Source: Opitutales bacterium (GTDB lineage Bacteria > Verrucomicrobiota > Verrucomicrobiia > Opitutales > Seribacteraceae). From it: a stretch of 64,000 nucleotides of DNA. The translations under genes were made by a program, and so were the position numbers. Of this stretch, positions 53,681-63,200 are shown one piece after another (positions within the stretch are counted from its first letter, which is position 1; each line of letters opens with the position of its first letter). A model generated the notes under the pieces. It saw only the letters and a program-made list of their open reading frames with translations, made no database searches and was not told where the DNA came from. Where the stretch lies: NCBI GenBank assembly GCA_028101545.1, contig JAOHKZ010000006.1, positions 27,349 to 91,348 on the forward strand. The letters are read 5' to 3'.

Positions 53681-53758
53681 AATTCGGTTGGGAAATTGTT
53701 AATAATAACTATCATATAAAATACACAATTTAGTCCATAGCAAGGTAACGGTTATAAA

Positions 53759-54034
53759 ATGAATAAAAATTTTGATTGGGGTAAGGAACTTTGGCATTTA
53801 CTTTTTTTCGGTTGTATAGGATTCACTATATGGCCCTTGATTGTTTATTACTTAGGACAAAACATGCATTTTGATTATTTTGCTAAATTACCTCTACGAA
53901 CATGGGCTGAGCAGAAAGTTTATGGTCCCCTGTCTTATTTAAATTTTCGCTCTTTGATTAGTCTTTCTTTTTTGTTTTTTCCACTCTTATTATCATTCAC
54001 CATAAGGTCATTGTTAACTTTAGCTCGTAGATGA
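53759..54034 (+). CDS. Small two-span membrane protein
   Basis: 91 residues with hydrophobic segments at about 11-33 (LWHLLFFGCIGFTIWPLIVYYLG) and 62-84 (ISLSFLFFPLLLSFTIRSLLTL), joined by a polar loop with RTWAEQKVYGPL. I do not recognise the family. It sits alone, divergent from the cytochrome gene and converging with the ABC exporter 4 bp away, an orderly placement that supports a real gene. Confidence 0.6.
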   Translation: MNKNFDWGKELWHLLFFGCIGFTIWPLIVYYLGQNMHFDYFAKLPLRTWAEQKVYGPLSYLNFRSLISLSFLFFPLLLSFTIRSLLTLARR

Positions 54035-54038
54035 AACT

Positions 54039-55802
54039 TTATATTGTTTGTGGTATTAAACTTTCCTGATGCTTGCAAAAATTAGCATAAGATCCATTTA
54101 AATCCAATAGTTGTTCATGGCTGCCTTGTTCCACAATTTCTCCATGATTTAAGAAAATTATTTGATCTGCTTCTCGAATTGTACTGAGTCTGTGCGCAAT
54201 AATCAGAGTGGTTCGGTTTTTGATTAACTGATTTAAGGCAAGTTGTATTTTTCTTTCGGTTTCCACATCGACACTCGAGGTTGCTTCATCCAAAATTACT
54301 ATTGGAGGAGATTTCAATATAGCTCTGGCGAGTGTCAGCCTTTGTTTTTCGCCCATACTTAGCCTAATTCCTCGTTCACCAATTAAGGTATCTAGACCTT
54401 TAGGTAGCTTTTTTACAAATTCCAAGGCTCGTGCCATTTCTAATGCTAAGATTATTTCTTGATCTTTAGAAGATGGTCGTGCAAGGAGTAGGTTTTCTCT
54501 TATGCTTGTGTCAAATAAGAATGGGTCTTGTGATACAAGACCTATACTGCCCCTAAGGGAACTAAGGGATAAATTTCTAACATCAACTCCGCCCAATGTT
54601 ACCTCTCCCTCTTCGACATCATAATAGCGGAGGAGCAGATTTGCTATTGTACTTTTACCGGCACCTGTTGGACCAACCAGCGCGGTGGTTGAACCTGTAG
54701 GTAAATAAAAATCTAAATCCCGAACAATGGATTGTCTTTCATCATAGGCAAAGGTTACCTTTGAAAACCTTATAGAATGATTATTTTTAGGAAATAGCAG
54801 AGGTTGTTCTGGACTTTTAATTAAGATCTCTTGATCAAGAATTTCAAAAACTCTTTCTCCTGATGCTTTTCCAGCACTTATCATATTATTTATTGAAACT
54901 AACTGTCTGACAGGTTCGTAAAACATGTTTGCGTAAAGGAGAAAAGCGAAGAATTGACCTTTGGAAAATGAGGGGTCTGTCTGCAAAAGATATGCCCCCA
55001 TGCCAACAACAGCCAAAATACCCAGAGATGATGTAAAACTTGCCGTTGGTCCCTGAATGGACCACCTATACATTGCTTTTAGGGATGCTGCCTCTAATTT
55101 TTTACTAGATTCGAAAAATCGTTTTTTCTCCCGGTCTTTTAAATCGAAGGCATGAATTAGTCGATTACCCTGAATATCCTCAACTAGTAGGGAATTTAAA
55201 TTTCCTGAAGCTTCTCGAACATCCTTCCAATTTCTTTTGGATATTTTGGAATACTTAAAAGCCATAACAAGCAAAATGGGCAGAGGAAAAAAGACTAGAG
55301 CAGCAAGTCTAGGTTCTTGCACAAACATCATAATTGTGACCCCTAGTAAGGTCAGGACAGCAATTATCCCTTGTTCAGTTCCATCCAAAATGGCTCTTTC
55401 TACATTTTGGACATCCTCCACTACTCGTGATGCAATATCACCACTTTTTCTTTTGTCATAAAAATTGATTGGTAAATTAAGTAATTTATTGTGAAGAGCT
55501 TTTCTAATGCTTAAAATTACTTTTTGTTCTAATTTATTATTTACCCGAATTCTAAGGCAATTAAAAATTTCTTTGGCAAAAAAAAGCCCCCCAATTAAAA
55601 GAATACCGTTAAAAAGAATTTTCTGATTATCGGGGCCTTCCGCAAAAATTTGATCCAATACCCGCTGAATTGCAGATGGAACCATTACCGATAGAATGGT
55701 CATTATAAAAGCCAAAGAAAGCGTTAAGGAGAAGAGAATTTTGTGTTCAAAAATATAAGAAGAAATTCGACTAATAATTTTTTTGTTTTTGCTTTGTTTC
55801 AT
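54039..55802 (-). CDS. ABC exporter, MsbA-like (membrane and ATPase fused)
   Basis: Start taken at ATG 55802 (MKQSKNKKIISRISSYIFEHK), 587 residues, since upstream in-frame ATGs (to 55880) add a non-homologous leader that would overlap the divergent gene. The type I exporter membrane domain (about 15-310) has six spans. The ATPase has Walker A LVGPTGAGKSTIANLLLRYYD, split here as GPTGAGKST, Q-loop VSQDPFLFD, signature LSMGEKQRLTLARA, Walker B PIVILDEATSSVD and H-loop IIAHRLSTI. Homodimer. Lipid A flippase function is plausible because lpxD is present, but multidrug export cannot be excluded. Confidence 0.88.
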   Translation of the reverse strand: MKQSKNKKIISRISSYIFEHKILFSLTLSLAFIMTILSVMVPSAIQRVLDQIFAEGPDNQKILFNGILLIGGLFFAKEIFNCLRIRVNNKLEQKVILSIRKALHNKLLNLPINFYDKRKSGDIASRVVEDVQNVERAILDGTEQGIIAVLTLLGVTIMMFVQEPRLAALVFFPLPILLVMAFKYSKISKRNWKDVREASGNLNSLLVEDIQGNRLIHAFDLKDREKKRFFESSKKLEAASLKAMYRWSIQGPTASFTSSLGILAVVGMGAYLLQTDPSFSKGQFFAFLLYANMFYEPVRQLVSINNMISAGKASGERVFEILDQEILIKSPEQPLLFPKNNHSIRFSKVTFAYDERQSIVRDLDFYLPTGSTTALVGPTGAGKSTIANLLLRYYDVEEGEVTLGGVDVRNLSLSSLRGSIGLVSQDPFLFDTSIRENLLLARPSSKDQEIILALEMARALEFVKKLPKGLDTLIGERGIRLSMGEKQRLTLARAILKSPPIVILDEATSSVDVETERKIQLALNQLIKNRTTLIIAHRLSTIREADQIIFLNHGEIVEQGSHEQLLDLNGSYANFCKHQESLIPQTI

Positions 55803-55842
55803 GTTTGATGTTGAACAGATAGACAAAACCTTTTTTTTCATT

Positions 55843-56304
55843 TTGACAAACATCGACAATACAATATCCGAAGGACCCACAGGAGCAATTCTTCATGACT
55901 TACCATCTCCATATCAAGCGCATCCGCTTGGGTTGTTACATCTTCCGCGTTTTATAGCAAAAATTAAAAAACATTTAGGTAATGAACTACCCAAGAGTTA
56001 TCAGCGTAATTTTACTAAAGGGTTTGATGGCTTTTTATGCCTTCACTTAGGGGTCGATCCACAAGATGTAATTGAATGCGTTAAAAACGCAGTCTCCGAG
56101 CATGAGTTAAATAAAAAATTGAAAGAGCTTTTTCCTGCTGAACTCAATTCGCATGTTTGGAATCGCAAAGTAGTGCAAATGGGAATGTCTGATATGGCAT
56201 TAGAAAAACTTGAAGAGATAAAGTCTGATCTCGGTGCAGACAATCGACCAGACTTACGTTCATTTGCGGATGTAATTGAATTTGACGAAGGACGTATTGA
56301 ATAA
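55843..56304 (+). CDS. DUF5069 domain protein
   Basis: Soluble protein, 153 residues if translation starts at the TTG at 55843 (giving MTNIDNTISEGPTG); in-frame ATGs at 55783 and 55801 would overlap the start of the divergent ABC gene. The region HPLGLLHLPRFIAKIKKHLGNELPKSYQRNFTKGFDGFLCLHLGVD matches DUF5069 as I remember it. The C-terminus ends DNRPDLRSFADVIEFDEGRIE. The function of the family is unknown. It ends 8 bp before the convergent phosphatase gene. Confidence 0.7.
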   Translation: MTNIDNTISEGPTGAILHDLPSPYQAHPLGLLHLPRFIAKIKKHLGNELPKSYQRNFTKGFDGFLCLHLGVDPQDVIECVKNAVSEHELNKKLKELFPAELNSHVWNRKVVQMGMSDMALEKLEEIKSDLGADNRPDLRSFADVIEFDEGRIE

Positions 56305-56312
56305 TTGATTCG

Positions 56313-57755
56313 TTAACTCCTTTTTACGGTTAATAAAGTCAAATCATCTCTGTCACAGGAAATAGATGAAAATTCTTCTAAGCTTTTCATGAGTGAGGAG
56401 TTAAAAGAAAGGGGAGTATTATCTTTGGCATTCTTTAGTTTATTGCATAATCGATCCAAGCCGAATTCTTCGTTTGACTGATTTTGAGATTCGGTAACCC
56501 CATCTGTATAAAGAACAAGCATGTCACCCTTATTAAATGAACAGGTTTGATCTTCAATAATTTCTTCGAATAGATCAGACGGAACCATCCCTAAAGCCAT
56601 TCCGTTACCATGAAGCTTGTGGACTTCTAATTCCTGCTCATTCACTCTGCCTAAAAGTGCCGGTTCATGCCCTGCCCTTGTATAAGTTATCGTATTGGCA
56701 TGAGTATCTATAATCGCTAGTACCAGAGTGATAAACATATCTTCTCGAATTCGTTCCTCGAGATCCTGGTTAAGTTGAATTAAAATTTCTTTGGGTGTTT
56801 TGGATTTTTTGACATAATGCCTCAGATTGGTCTGGCAAAGGGCCATAAGAAGCGAAGCGGGTACACCTTTCCCTGAAACATCCGCAACTGAGACGGCAAA
56901 TTTTGTGGATGATAATTTGTAAAAATCATAAAAATCACCACTAACCTGAGAAGAGGGAACATATTGAGTATCGATTTCCACGCCTTTGAAATCGGGTGAT
57001 TCTTTGGCAAGAAAGAGTTCCTGAACATCTCTTGCTAAAGTGAGGTCTGAGTCCATTTGTGTTTTTTCGACTCTTAAATTCATCGCATCTGAATTTTTAA
57101 TTGCAAGAGCTGCCTGTTCGGCCAGGGAGTTAACCAAGGATAGGTCAGTCTCACTAAAAGGTAGGCCGTTGGTGGGGTTCGCAACAACTAGAACTCCGAG
57201 TATTTGATCGTCATGGATTAAGGGAGAGTAAATGAGTGAGCGAAGTGTTAAAGCTGGATCATCATGCTTAACAACTCTCGGGTCAATATTTGCCTGAGGT
57301 ACATAAACTGCTTTGCCAGTTTTAGCTACTTCACCAATGATACCCTCACCATCTTCTAAGATTTCCGAAGCTAAAATTTTTTCTAAGAACCGAGCCCTTG
57401 TGGAACTACTATCTTCGGAGGAAGACTTTAATTTTCTTTGAGGTGGGAAAAGTCCTTCAGAGGCAATGCTTTGAAGTTTTCCATTGGATAACTTTTCATA
57501 AACGCATGCACTGAGTGCCCCCGTAGTCATTACAGCAGTGTGTGCAATTCTTTGATAAAGTTCTTTTCTTTCAACGCCTTCTCCTATTGCCACTGCTAAA
57601 TTATGCATGAAATTAACTACGATTTCCTTTTCTTGCTGAAGGCGAACCTTTTGGTCTATGAGAAGTGACTTTTCTGCTTTGGCTTTTTTTCTAGTGTAAT
57701 TCCAGACAAAAATTCCAAGAAGCAAACCTGCAAGGAAATATAGAAATGGATTCAT
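56313..57755 (-). CDS. GAF-SpoIIE serine phosphatase (RsbU-like)
   Basis: 480 residues: one N-terminal membrane span (FLYFLAGLLLGIFVWNY), a short coiled coil, a GAF sensor domain (about 50-220), and a PP2C-type SpoIIE domain (about 255-480) with VSGDFYDFYKLS, FAVSVADVSGKGVPASLLMAL, YTRAGHEPALL and DMLVLYTDGVTES, whose Asp residues bind the metal pair. It should dephosphorylate a STAS-domain antagonist. The STAS gene lies 14 bp upstream in the same operon, so the pair is a partner-switching module. The anti-sigma kinase is not here. Confidence 0.92.
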   Translation of the reverse strand: MNPFLYFLAGLLLGIFVWNYTRKKAKAEKSLLIDQKVRLQQEKEIVVNFMHNLAVAIGEGVERKELYQRIAHTAVMTTGALSACVYEKLSNGKLQSIASEGLFPPQRKLKSSSEDSSSTRARFLEKILASEILEDGEGIIGEVAKTGKAVYVPQANIDPRVVKHDDPALTLRSLIYSPLIHDDQILGVLVVANPTNGLPFSETDLSLVNSLAEQAALAIKNSDAMNLRVEKTQMDSDLTLARDVQELFLAKESPDFKGVEIDTQYVPSSQVSGDFYDFYKLSSTKFAVSVADVSGKGVPASLLMALCQTNLRHYVKKSKTPKEILIQLNQDLEERIREDMFITLVLAIIDTHANTITYTRAGHEPALLGRVNEQELEVHKLHGNGMALGMVPSDLFEEIIEDQTCSFNKGDMLVLYTDGVTESQNQSNEEFGLDRLCNKLKNAKDNTPLSFNSSLMKSLEEFSSISCDRDDLTLLTVKRS

Positions 57756-57769
57756 ATAAGGATTATATC

Positions 57770-58270
57770 TTAAGCAGAATCTTCAACTTTCTGTTCTAGG
57801 TAATTAACCACATCCTTGAAGATCTTTGAATTCTTTTCATTAAGATCAAGTAAGGTTTTATGGGCTTTATAAATTAATTCTGGGCTGGCCTTGTCAGATT
57901 TTGATTTCACCTTGAGTTCTTCAAGCTCGTTAGGGCTAGAAACAAAATCTGAACTTACCGTTGCAATTTTATGAATACCTAGGTTTTTAACAGTTTCTAA
58001 ATTTCTTCCGATTAAATTGAGAAGAGTAAGATTACCGCCTTCTTGAGACTTTCTTAATTGCAAAGCCAGACCGACTAAAATCCCCAAAAAAGTGCTGTCC
58101 ATACTGGAACAATTTTGAAAGTCGATTACAAATAGCCTATTTCCTTCCTGAACCATCTCATGAAGAAAAGATCGTAAGGGAGAACAATTTAAGTAAGAAG
58201 CTTTTTCCCGAATTTGGACATACACTTCGTTATTTGTCGCGCAAACTCTATATATTGATTCTTTGTTCAC
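57770..58270 (-). CDS. STAS-domain anti-sigma factor antagonist-like protein
   Basis: 166 residues. STAS domain (about 5-115): EVYVQIREKASYLNCSPLRSFL, LFVIDFQNCSSMDSTFLGIL and LLNLIGRNLETVKNLGIHKI. The phospho-site equivalent to SpoIIAA Ser58 is Ser59 in MDSTFLG. About 45 further residues are charged and helical (LNEKNSKIFKDVVNYLEQ). Substrate of the adjacent SpoIIE phosphatase by inference. Confidence 0.88.
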   Translation of the reverse strand: MNKESIYRVCATNNEVYVQIREKASYLNCSPLRSFLHEMVQEGNRLFVIDFQNCSSMDSTFLGILVGLALQLRKSQEGGNLTLLNLIGRNLETVKNLGIHKIATVSSDFVSSPNELEELKVKSKSDKASPELIYKAHKTLLDLNEKNSKIFKDVVNYLEQKVEDSA

Positions 58271-58398
58271 GCTAGAAATTTAGTGTTATTTAGATAGATT
58301 TACCTTTTCAAAAAGATTTCAATTTTTTTTTCTTTAAAAAAAAGGAACACGGGGTGATATCTTGTAGGTAGTTAAACTCAGTAAAAGGAAACATATAC

Positions 58399-58421
58399 AT
58401 ACCATTTAAGAGAAATGGTAT
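58399..58421 (-). terminator. Hairpin downstream of the peroxiredoxin gene
   Basis: Perfect 9-bp stem ataccattt/aaatggtat with a 5-nt loop, 49-71 bp past the peroxiredoxin stop on the minus strand and followed there by gtatatgtttccttttac. The T run is interrupted, so it is a moderate terminator. Confidence 0.4.
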
Positions 58422-58469
58422 TATCAGTCCATGATACCCTTTCATGAGAAGACCAAAGTTTGTAAGGAA

Positions 58470-58937
58470 TTAAAGGGCTTCTTTAATCGCGTTAAAGTCG
58501 GGTAATTGTTTTGGGTCTTCGGATGACCAAGCAAATGTGATTTCACCACTTTTTGAGATGACGAATGCGGATCGCTTGGAAACCCCGTTAAAACCGATGA
58601 AATCTTCGTACAAAACACCGTATGCTTTTGATACCTCTTTGTTAAAATCACTGAGTAGAGGAAAATTTAGATTTTCTTTAATCGCCATAGCTTCTTGTGC
58701 AAATGGACTGTCCACGCTTATTCCGAAGACTTTTGCGTTGAGATTTTCGTAAGAAGATAGATCATCACGAACTGAGCAAGTTTCCTCAGTGCATACTCCA
58801 GTAAAAGCAAAAGGGAAGAAAAGTAAGACTACGGAGGATTCTCCATTAAAGGAGCTTAGCGTGATGTCTGAAAGACCTTCGGGCGTTTTAGTTTTAAGGG
58901 AGAAATCTGGTGCGGAGGAGCCTACTGATAATGTCAT
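58470..58937 (-). CDS. Peroxiredoxin (AhpC/TSA family)
   Basis: 155-residue thiol peroxidase with APDFSLKTKTPEG at the N-terminus and the peroxidatic Cys49 in FPFAFTGVCTEETC; Cys54 five residues later could act as resolving Cys. A second-site region is FISKSGEITFAWSSEDP (near 128-145). The C-terminus is short, closer to AhpE/BCP types than 2-Cys Prx1. It reduces hydrogen peroxide and organic peroxides in the cytosol. Divergent from tyrS across about 160 bp. Confidence 0.92.
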   Translation of the reverse strand: MTLSVGSSAPDFSLKTKTPEGLSDITLSSFNGESSVVLLFFPFAFTGVCTEETCSVRDDLSSYENLNAKVFGISVDSPFAQEAMAIKENLNFPLLSDFNKEVSKAYGVLYEDFIGFNGVSKRSAFVISKSGEITFAWSSEDPKQLPDFNAIKEAL

Positions 58938-59096
58938 GTCAACTATAGTTCAATTTAGGGTTCGTAAACAATAAATTAGGTAACGGACTATGGAGTGAAA
59001 GCAAGCGGAATTCGCAGTATGCTTAAAAGAATTAGAATTCTACGCTCGAAGAATGTATTTCAGTTCTTTAGAATGGTTCTTATAAAAAATTATAAA

Positions 59097-60281
59097 ATGA
59101 GTAATAGCAAATTATTGTCGAATGCCGAAATAGTTATCGGTGAAGAAGAATTAATTGAAAAAATATCTCAGGGAAAGAAGCTAAAAATCAAGTTTGGCGT
59201 TGACCCAACTAGACCAGATTTAACTTTTGGACACTTGGTTGTTTTTAACAAATTAAAACAATTTCAGGATGCAGGACATGAAGCAATTTTGTTGATTGGA
59301 GATTACACGGCACGAATTGGAGATCCGAGTGGTCGATCAGATTTGAGGCCCGAGCTAACGGAGGCGGAAGTAAATGAAAATGCTGAAACCTATCTTGAAC
59401 AAGCTTTCAGAATAATAGATCCGAAAAAAACGACGGTCCGCAGAAATAGCGAATGGTTTAGCAAGATGTCCTTTGCTGACTCTCTTTCATTATCAAGAAA
59501 AATGACTGTAGCTAGAATGTTAGAGAGAGATGACTTTGAAAAGAGGTTTAAAAAAAACCAACCTATTTCGATGGTAGAGTTTATGTATCCATTGATTCAG
59601 GGATATGATTCAATAATACTTGAATCTGATGTTGAAATTGGAGGTTCTGATCAACTATTTAATATGCTGGTTGGGAGAGCTTTACAAAAGGATGAAGGTT
59701 TGCAGTCTCAAGCTGTTTTGACCATGCCATTGTTGGTCGGTTTAGACGGGTCGAGAAAAATGTCCAAGAGCTTTGATAATTATATAGCCTTCAATGATAA
59801 AGCTAGAGATATCTTTGGAAAAACCATGTCGATTTCTGACGAGACAATGTGGGATTATTATAAACTATTGCTCCTTAAGAGTGAAGATACCATCGGAAGT
59901 TTGAAACAGAATCATCCAATGGAAATGAAGAAAAATTTATCCATGGAATTAACCAGTCTATTTTATGGAAGTGAAATAGGAGAGAGAGAAAAAATTTCCT
60001 TTGGTAATGTATTTACTCAAAGAGAAAATCCTGATGATATGGAGTCTTTTTCTATAACTCAGATAATTTCGGAGGGAGAAATACCGAATATTTTAAATAT
60101 TTTGAATAAAACTGAAAATTTTGAGTCAAAAGGTCAAATTCGCCGATTAATTCAACAAGGAGCAATAAAAATAGATGGTCAAAAAGTAGACAAGCCAGAG
60201 GACTTAATTAATTTGGATAAGAGCAGTACTGGTAAAGTAGTTAAGGCGGGTAAAAAAATCTTTTTTAATTTAGTCCCTTAG
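59097..60281 (+). CDS. tyrS: Tyrosyl-tRNA synthetase
   Basis: Class Ic aminoacyl-tRNA synthetase, 394 residues. The ATG at 59097 (MSNSKLLSNAEIVIGEEELIEKI) is preferred; the frame runs back to a GTG at 58995 but that part is basic and non-homologous. The Rossmann domain has KFGVDPTRPDLTFGHLV, with FGHL as the HIGH equivalent, then GDYTARIGDPSGRSDLRP, QGYDSIILESDVEIGGSDQLFN and KMSKSFDNYI. An S4-type tRNA-binding domain ends the protein (GQIRRLIQQGAIKIDGQKV). The 3' end overlaps the convergent uvrA by 17 bp. Confidence 0.96.
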   Translation: MSNSKLLSNAEIVIGEEELIEKISQGKKLKIKFGVDPTRPDLTFGHLVVFNKLKQFQDAGHEAILLIGDYTARIGDPSGRSDLRPELTEAEVNENAETYLEQAFRIIDPKKTTVRRNSEWFSKMSFADSLSLSRKMTVARMLERDDFEKRFKKNQPISMVEFMYPLIQGYDSIILESDVEIGGSDQLFNMLVGRALQKDEGLQSQAVLTMPLLVGLDGSRKMSKSFDNYIAFNDKARDIFGKTMSISDETMWDYYKLLLLKSEDTIGSLKQNHPMEMKKNLSMELTSLFYGSEIGEREKISFGNVFTQRENPDDMESFSITQIISEGEIPNILNILNKTENFESKGQIRRLIQQGAIKIDGQKVDKPEDLINLDKSSTGKVVKAGKKIFFNLVP

Positions 60282-63200
60282 GTAGAACTTTTTTCAAAAA
60301 TGGAGCCGTTAGGCTAATTTTATTTGATAAAATTTGAGAAGTTGTCCCTTTGAAAATGACCTCTCCTCCATTTTCCCCTCCTGTAGGCCCCAATTCAAAT
60401 AAGAAGTCAGCTTCAGCAATAATGTCTGTATCATGCTCAATCACGATAACGGTATTTCCCTCGTTTACTATACGCTGAATTAAAAGAATTAATTTCTTAC
60501 AATCTTCTGTATGCAGTCCAATGGTAGGTTCTTCTAGGATGTAAAGCGTTGGTTTTAATTTACGAAGTTTTCTATGTTTTTGTTTATCAACTCCAAGAGC
60601 TAACTCAGCTGAAAGTTTTAATCTTTGTGCTTCCCCGCCTGAAAGCGTTGGGGAAATTTGACCCAACTTTATATAACCTAGCCCCGTTTCTACCATGATT
60701 GAAAAAGTTTCGGAAAGGAAGTGGTCAAAATTGAAAAAGTTTGAAGCTTCCTCGAAAGTAAGGTCAAGAATTTCTGAAATATTCTTTCCGTTCCATTGAA
60801 GCCCTAGAATCTCTTGACGGTATCTAGCACCATTACATTCCGAGCAGGTAATATATGAATTTGGTAAAAAATTCATCTCCACTTTTATTCGTCCGGCACC
60901 TTTACATACTTCACATCTTCCACCTTTAACATTAAAGGAGAAATGACTAGGAGAAAAACCTTTAGCTTTAGCTTCGGGCAACGAAGATATCATTGTCCTA
61001 ATTTTATCCCAGATGCCTAAATATGTAGCAGGTGTTGACCGTGGAGTTTTTCCTATTGGACTTTGAGTAACTTCGATCGATTTATTAAAAATATGTCCGT
61101 TTAAAATGGTTCCATTACTTAATTTTAAAGTTCCAGATTTTTCTTTTATAGCTTCCTTAACGGCTTTATGAATGAATCCTCGAACTAAACTTGATTTGCC
61201 TGAGCCAGAAACGCCACAGCACACCGATAAACAGCCAACCGGAAAGTCCATATTGATATTCTTAAGATTTCTAAAGTTTACTTTTCTAAGTCCTATCCAG
61301 CCCGAATTTTTAATACTTTTTTTGCGTGGTGGTAAATCTCTCCATTTTCCAAGAATTGGATGCGAGATACCTTCTCGCATATATTTGGCTGTTGGTGAGT
61401 GCTTTAATTTATGGAGTTCTGATGGTTTTCCTGCTCCCACTACCCTTCCCCCTTCCACGCCTGCATGAGGGCCAATATCAATAAGGTAGTCTGCTTGGGA
61501 AATTGTTTCGGGGTCATGTTCAACGACTAACAGTGAATTACCTTTTTTCTGTAAATCCCTGAGTGAATTAAGTAATTTTTGATTATCTTTAGGGTGAAGT
61601 CCGATTGATGGCTCATCGAGAACATATAAAACTCCTGAAAGGTTCGAACCCAATTGACCGGCCAACCTTATCCTTTGAGCTTCACCACCGGAAAGAGAAG
61701 AAGTTTCTCGGTCCAAAGATAAATAATCAAGCCCAACTTTTTTCATAAACTTAAGCCTTTCCATTATTTCAGGAATAATTGCCCCCGCTATAGAATTTAG
61801 GCGTTTTTCTAATTTTATACTTTGTAGAAAAGAAATAATTTGATCGGGTGATTGTTTTAACAAATGGGGCATTGAAATATTGTTATCCTTATTGTCATAT
61901 ATGACTATATTTCGACTTATTGCATTCAGTCTGTCACCCTTGCATTCAGAGCAAGTCTCCCCGTCTTCCATTTGCCACCATTTTCCAGTCGCTGGTAAAT
62001 CATCTTTCATCCACTGATAAATTTTCCCATATCCTCGGCAGAATGAGCACCATCCTCTCGAGGAGTTCCAAGACAGCATGCTAGGTTCTAAATCGGGGTA
62101 TGATTCTCCATTGGAGGAATCAACCTTCGATGTAGAATACCAAACGCTCGTTTTTTCGTCTTCTGTTGTTAATAAACATCTGCCATTCCCAAATTTTAGA
62201 GAATTTTGAATACTTTGATTAATGCTACTTTTACATGGAATTTGTGTCCAACATTCTAAAATTACTTCAATGTCGTGTAAGCGATATCTATCCAATCCCT
62301 CAAATCCTTGAGTTTGTAAAAAATTTCCATCACACCTAACCATATCGAAGCCTTTTTCCCTCACCCAATTAACGACTGGCTTGTGGTGTCCCTTTCTGTT
62401 GGCTACGATCGGTGCAAGTAGAAAAAGAGGCTTTTTCTTGTTGGGTTTTACTTTCGATAAAACTTTTTCCACTTTTTGGGAAATTTCAGATTCTGTTGCA
62501 ATTGATAATGGTTTCCCGTCTTTAACGCTCAGTTGAGTTCCTACCCTTGCATACAAAAGTCGGAGATATTGAGCAATCTCTGTGATTGAGCCAACAGTCG
62601 ATTTTTTTGTTCCACGGGTGGCTCTTTGTTCAATTGCAACGGTTGGTGATATTCCTGATATTCGATCGACAGCAGGTTTTCCAAGTTGTTCAACAAATTG
62701 ACGGGCATATGAAGACATCGACTCCATAAACCTTCTTTGCCCTTCAGCAAAAACGACATTAAAAGCAAGGGATGATTTTCCTGACCCAGAAGGACCTGTT
62801 ACAACAACAAATTTATTTTTGGGAATGTTAATGGAAATATTTTGTAAGTTATTTTCGCGGGCTCCAATAATATTGAGGGTATTGAATTTATTTTTCCTAA
62901 GTGCTTTTGTTTTATCTTTCTTTTCTGGTGTAATCTTACTTTTTGGATTAAAAATTATTCCAGTTTGAGTTTTAAGCTTGGCAATTTTTTCAGGTGGACC
63001 TGAAGCAACTAATTTTCCACCTTTTTTTCCAGAATTTGGACCCATTTCAAAAATCCAGTCTGCTTGTGCGAGAACATGGGGGTGATGTTCGACAATTAAA
63101 AGACTATGCCCTGCATCCACTATGCTTTGGAGACTATTCATTAATTGATTAACATCTTCAAGATGCAGGCCGGTTGTGGGTTCATCAATAATAAGTAGTG

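Noticed and set aside
58995..59096. N-terminal extension of tyrS from GTG 58995
   Set aside because: The extra 34 residues are basic and lack TyrRS similarity; the ATG at 59097 gives a normal N-terminus.
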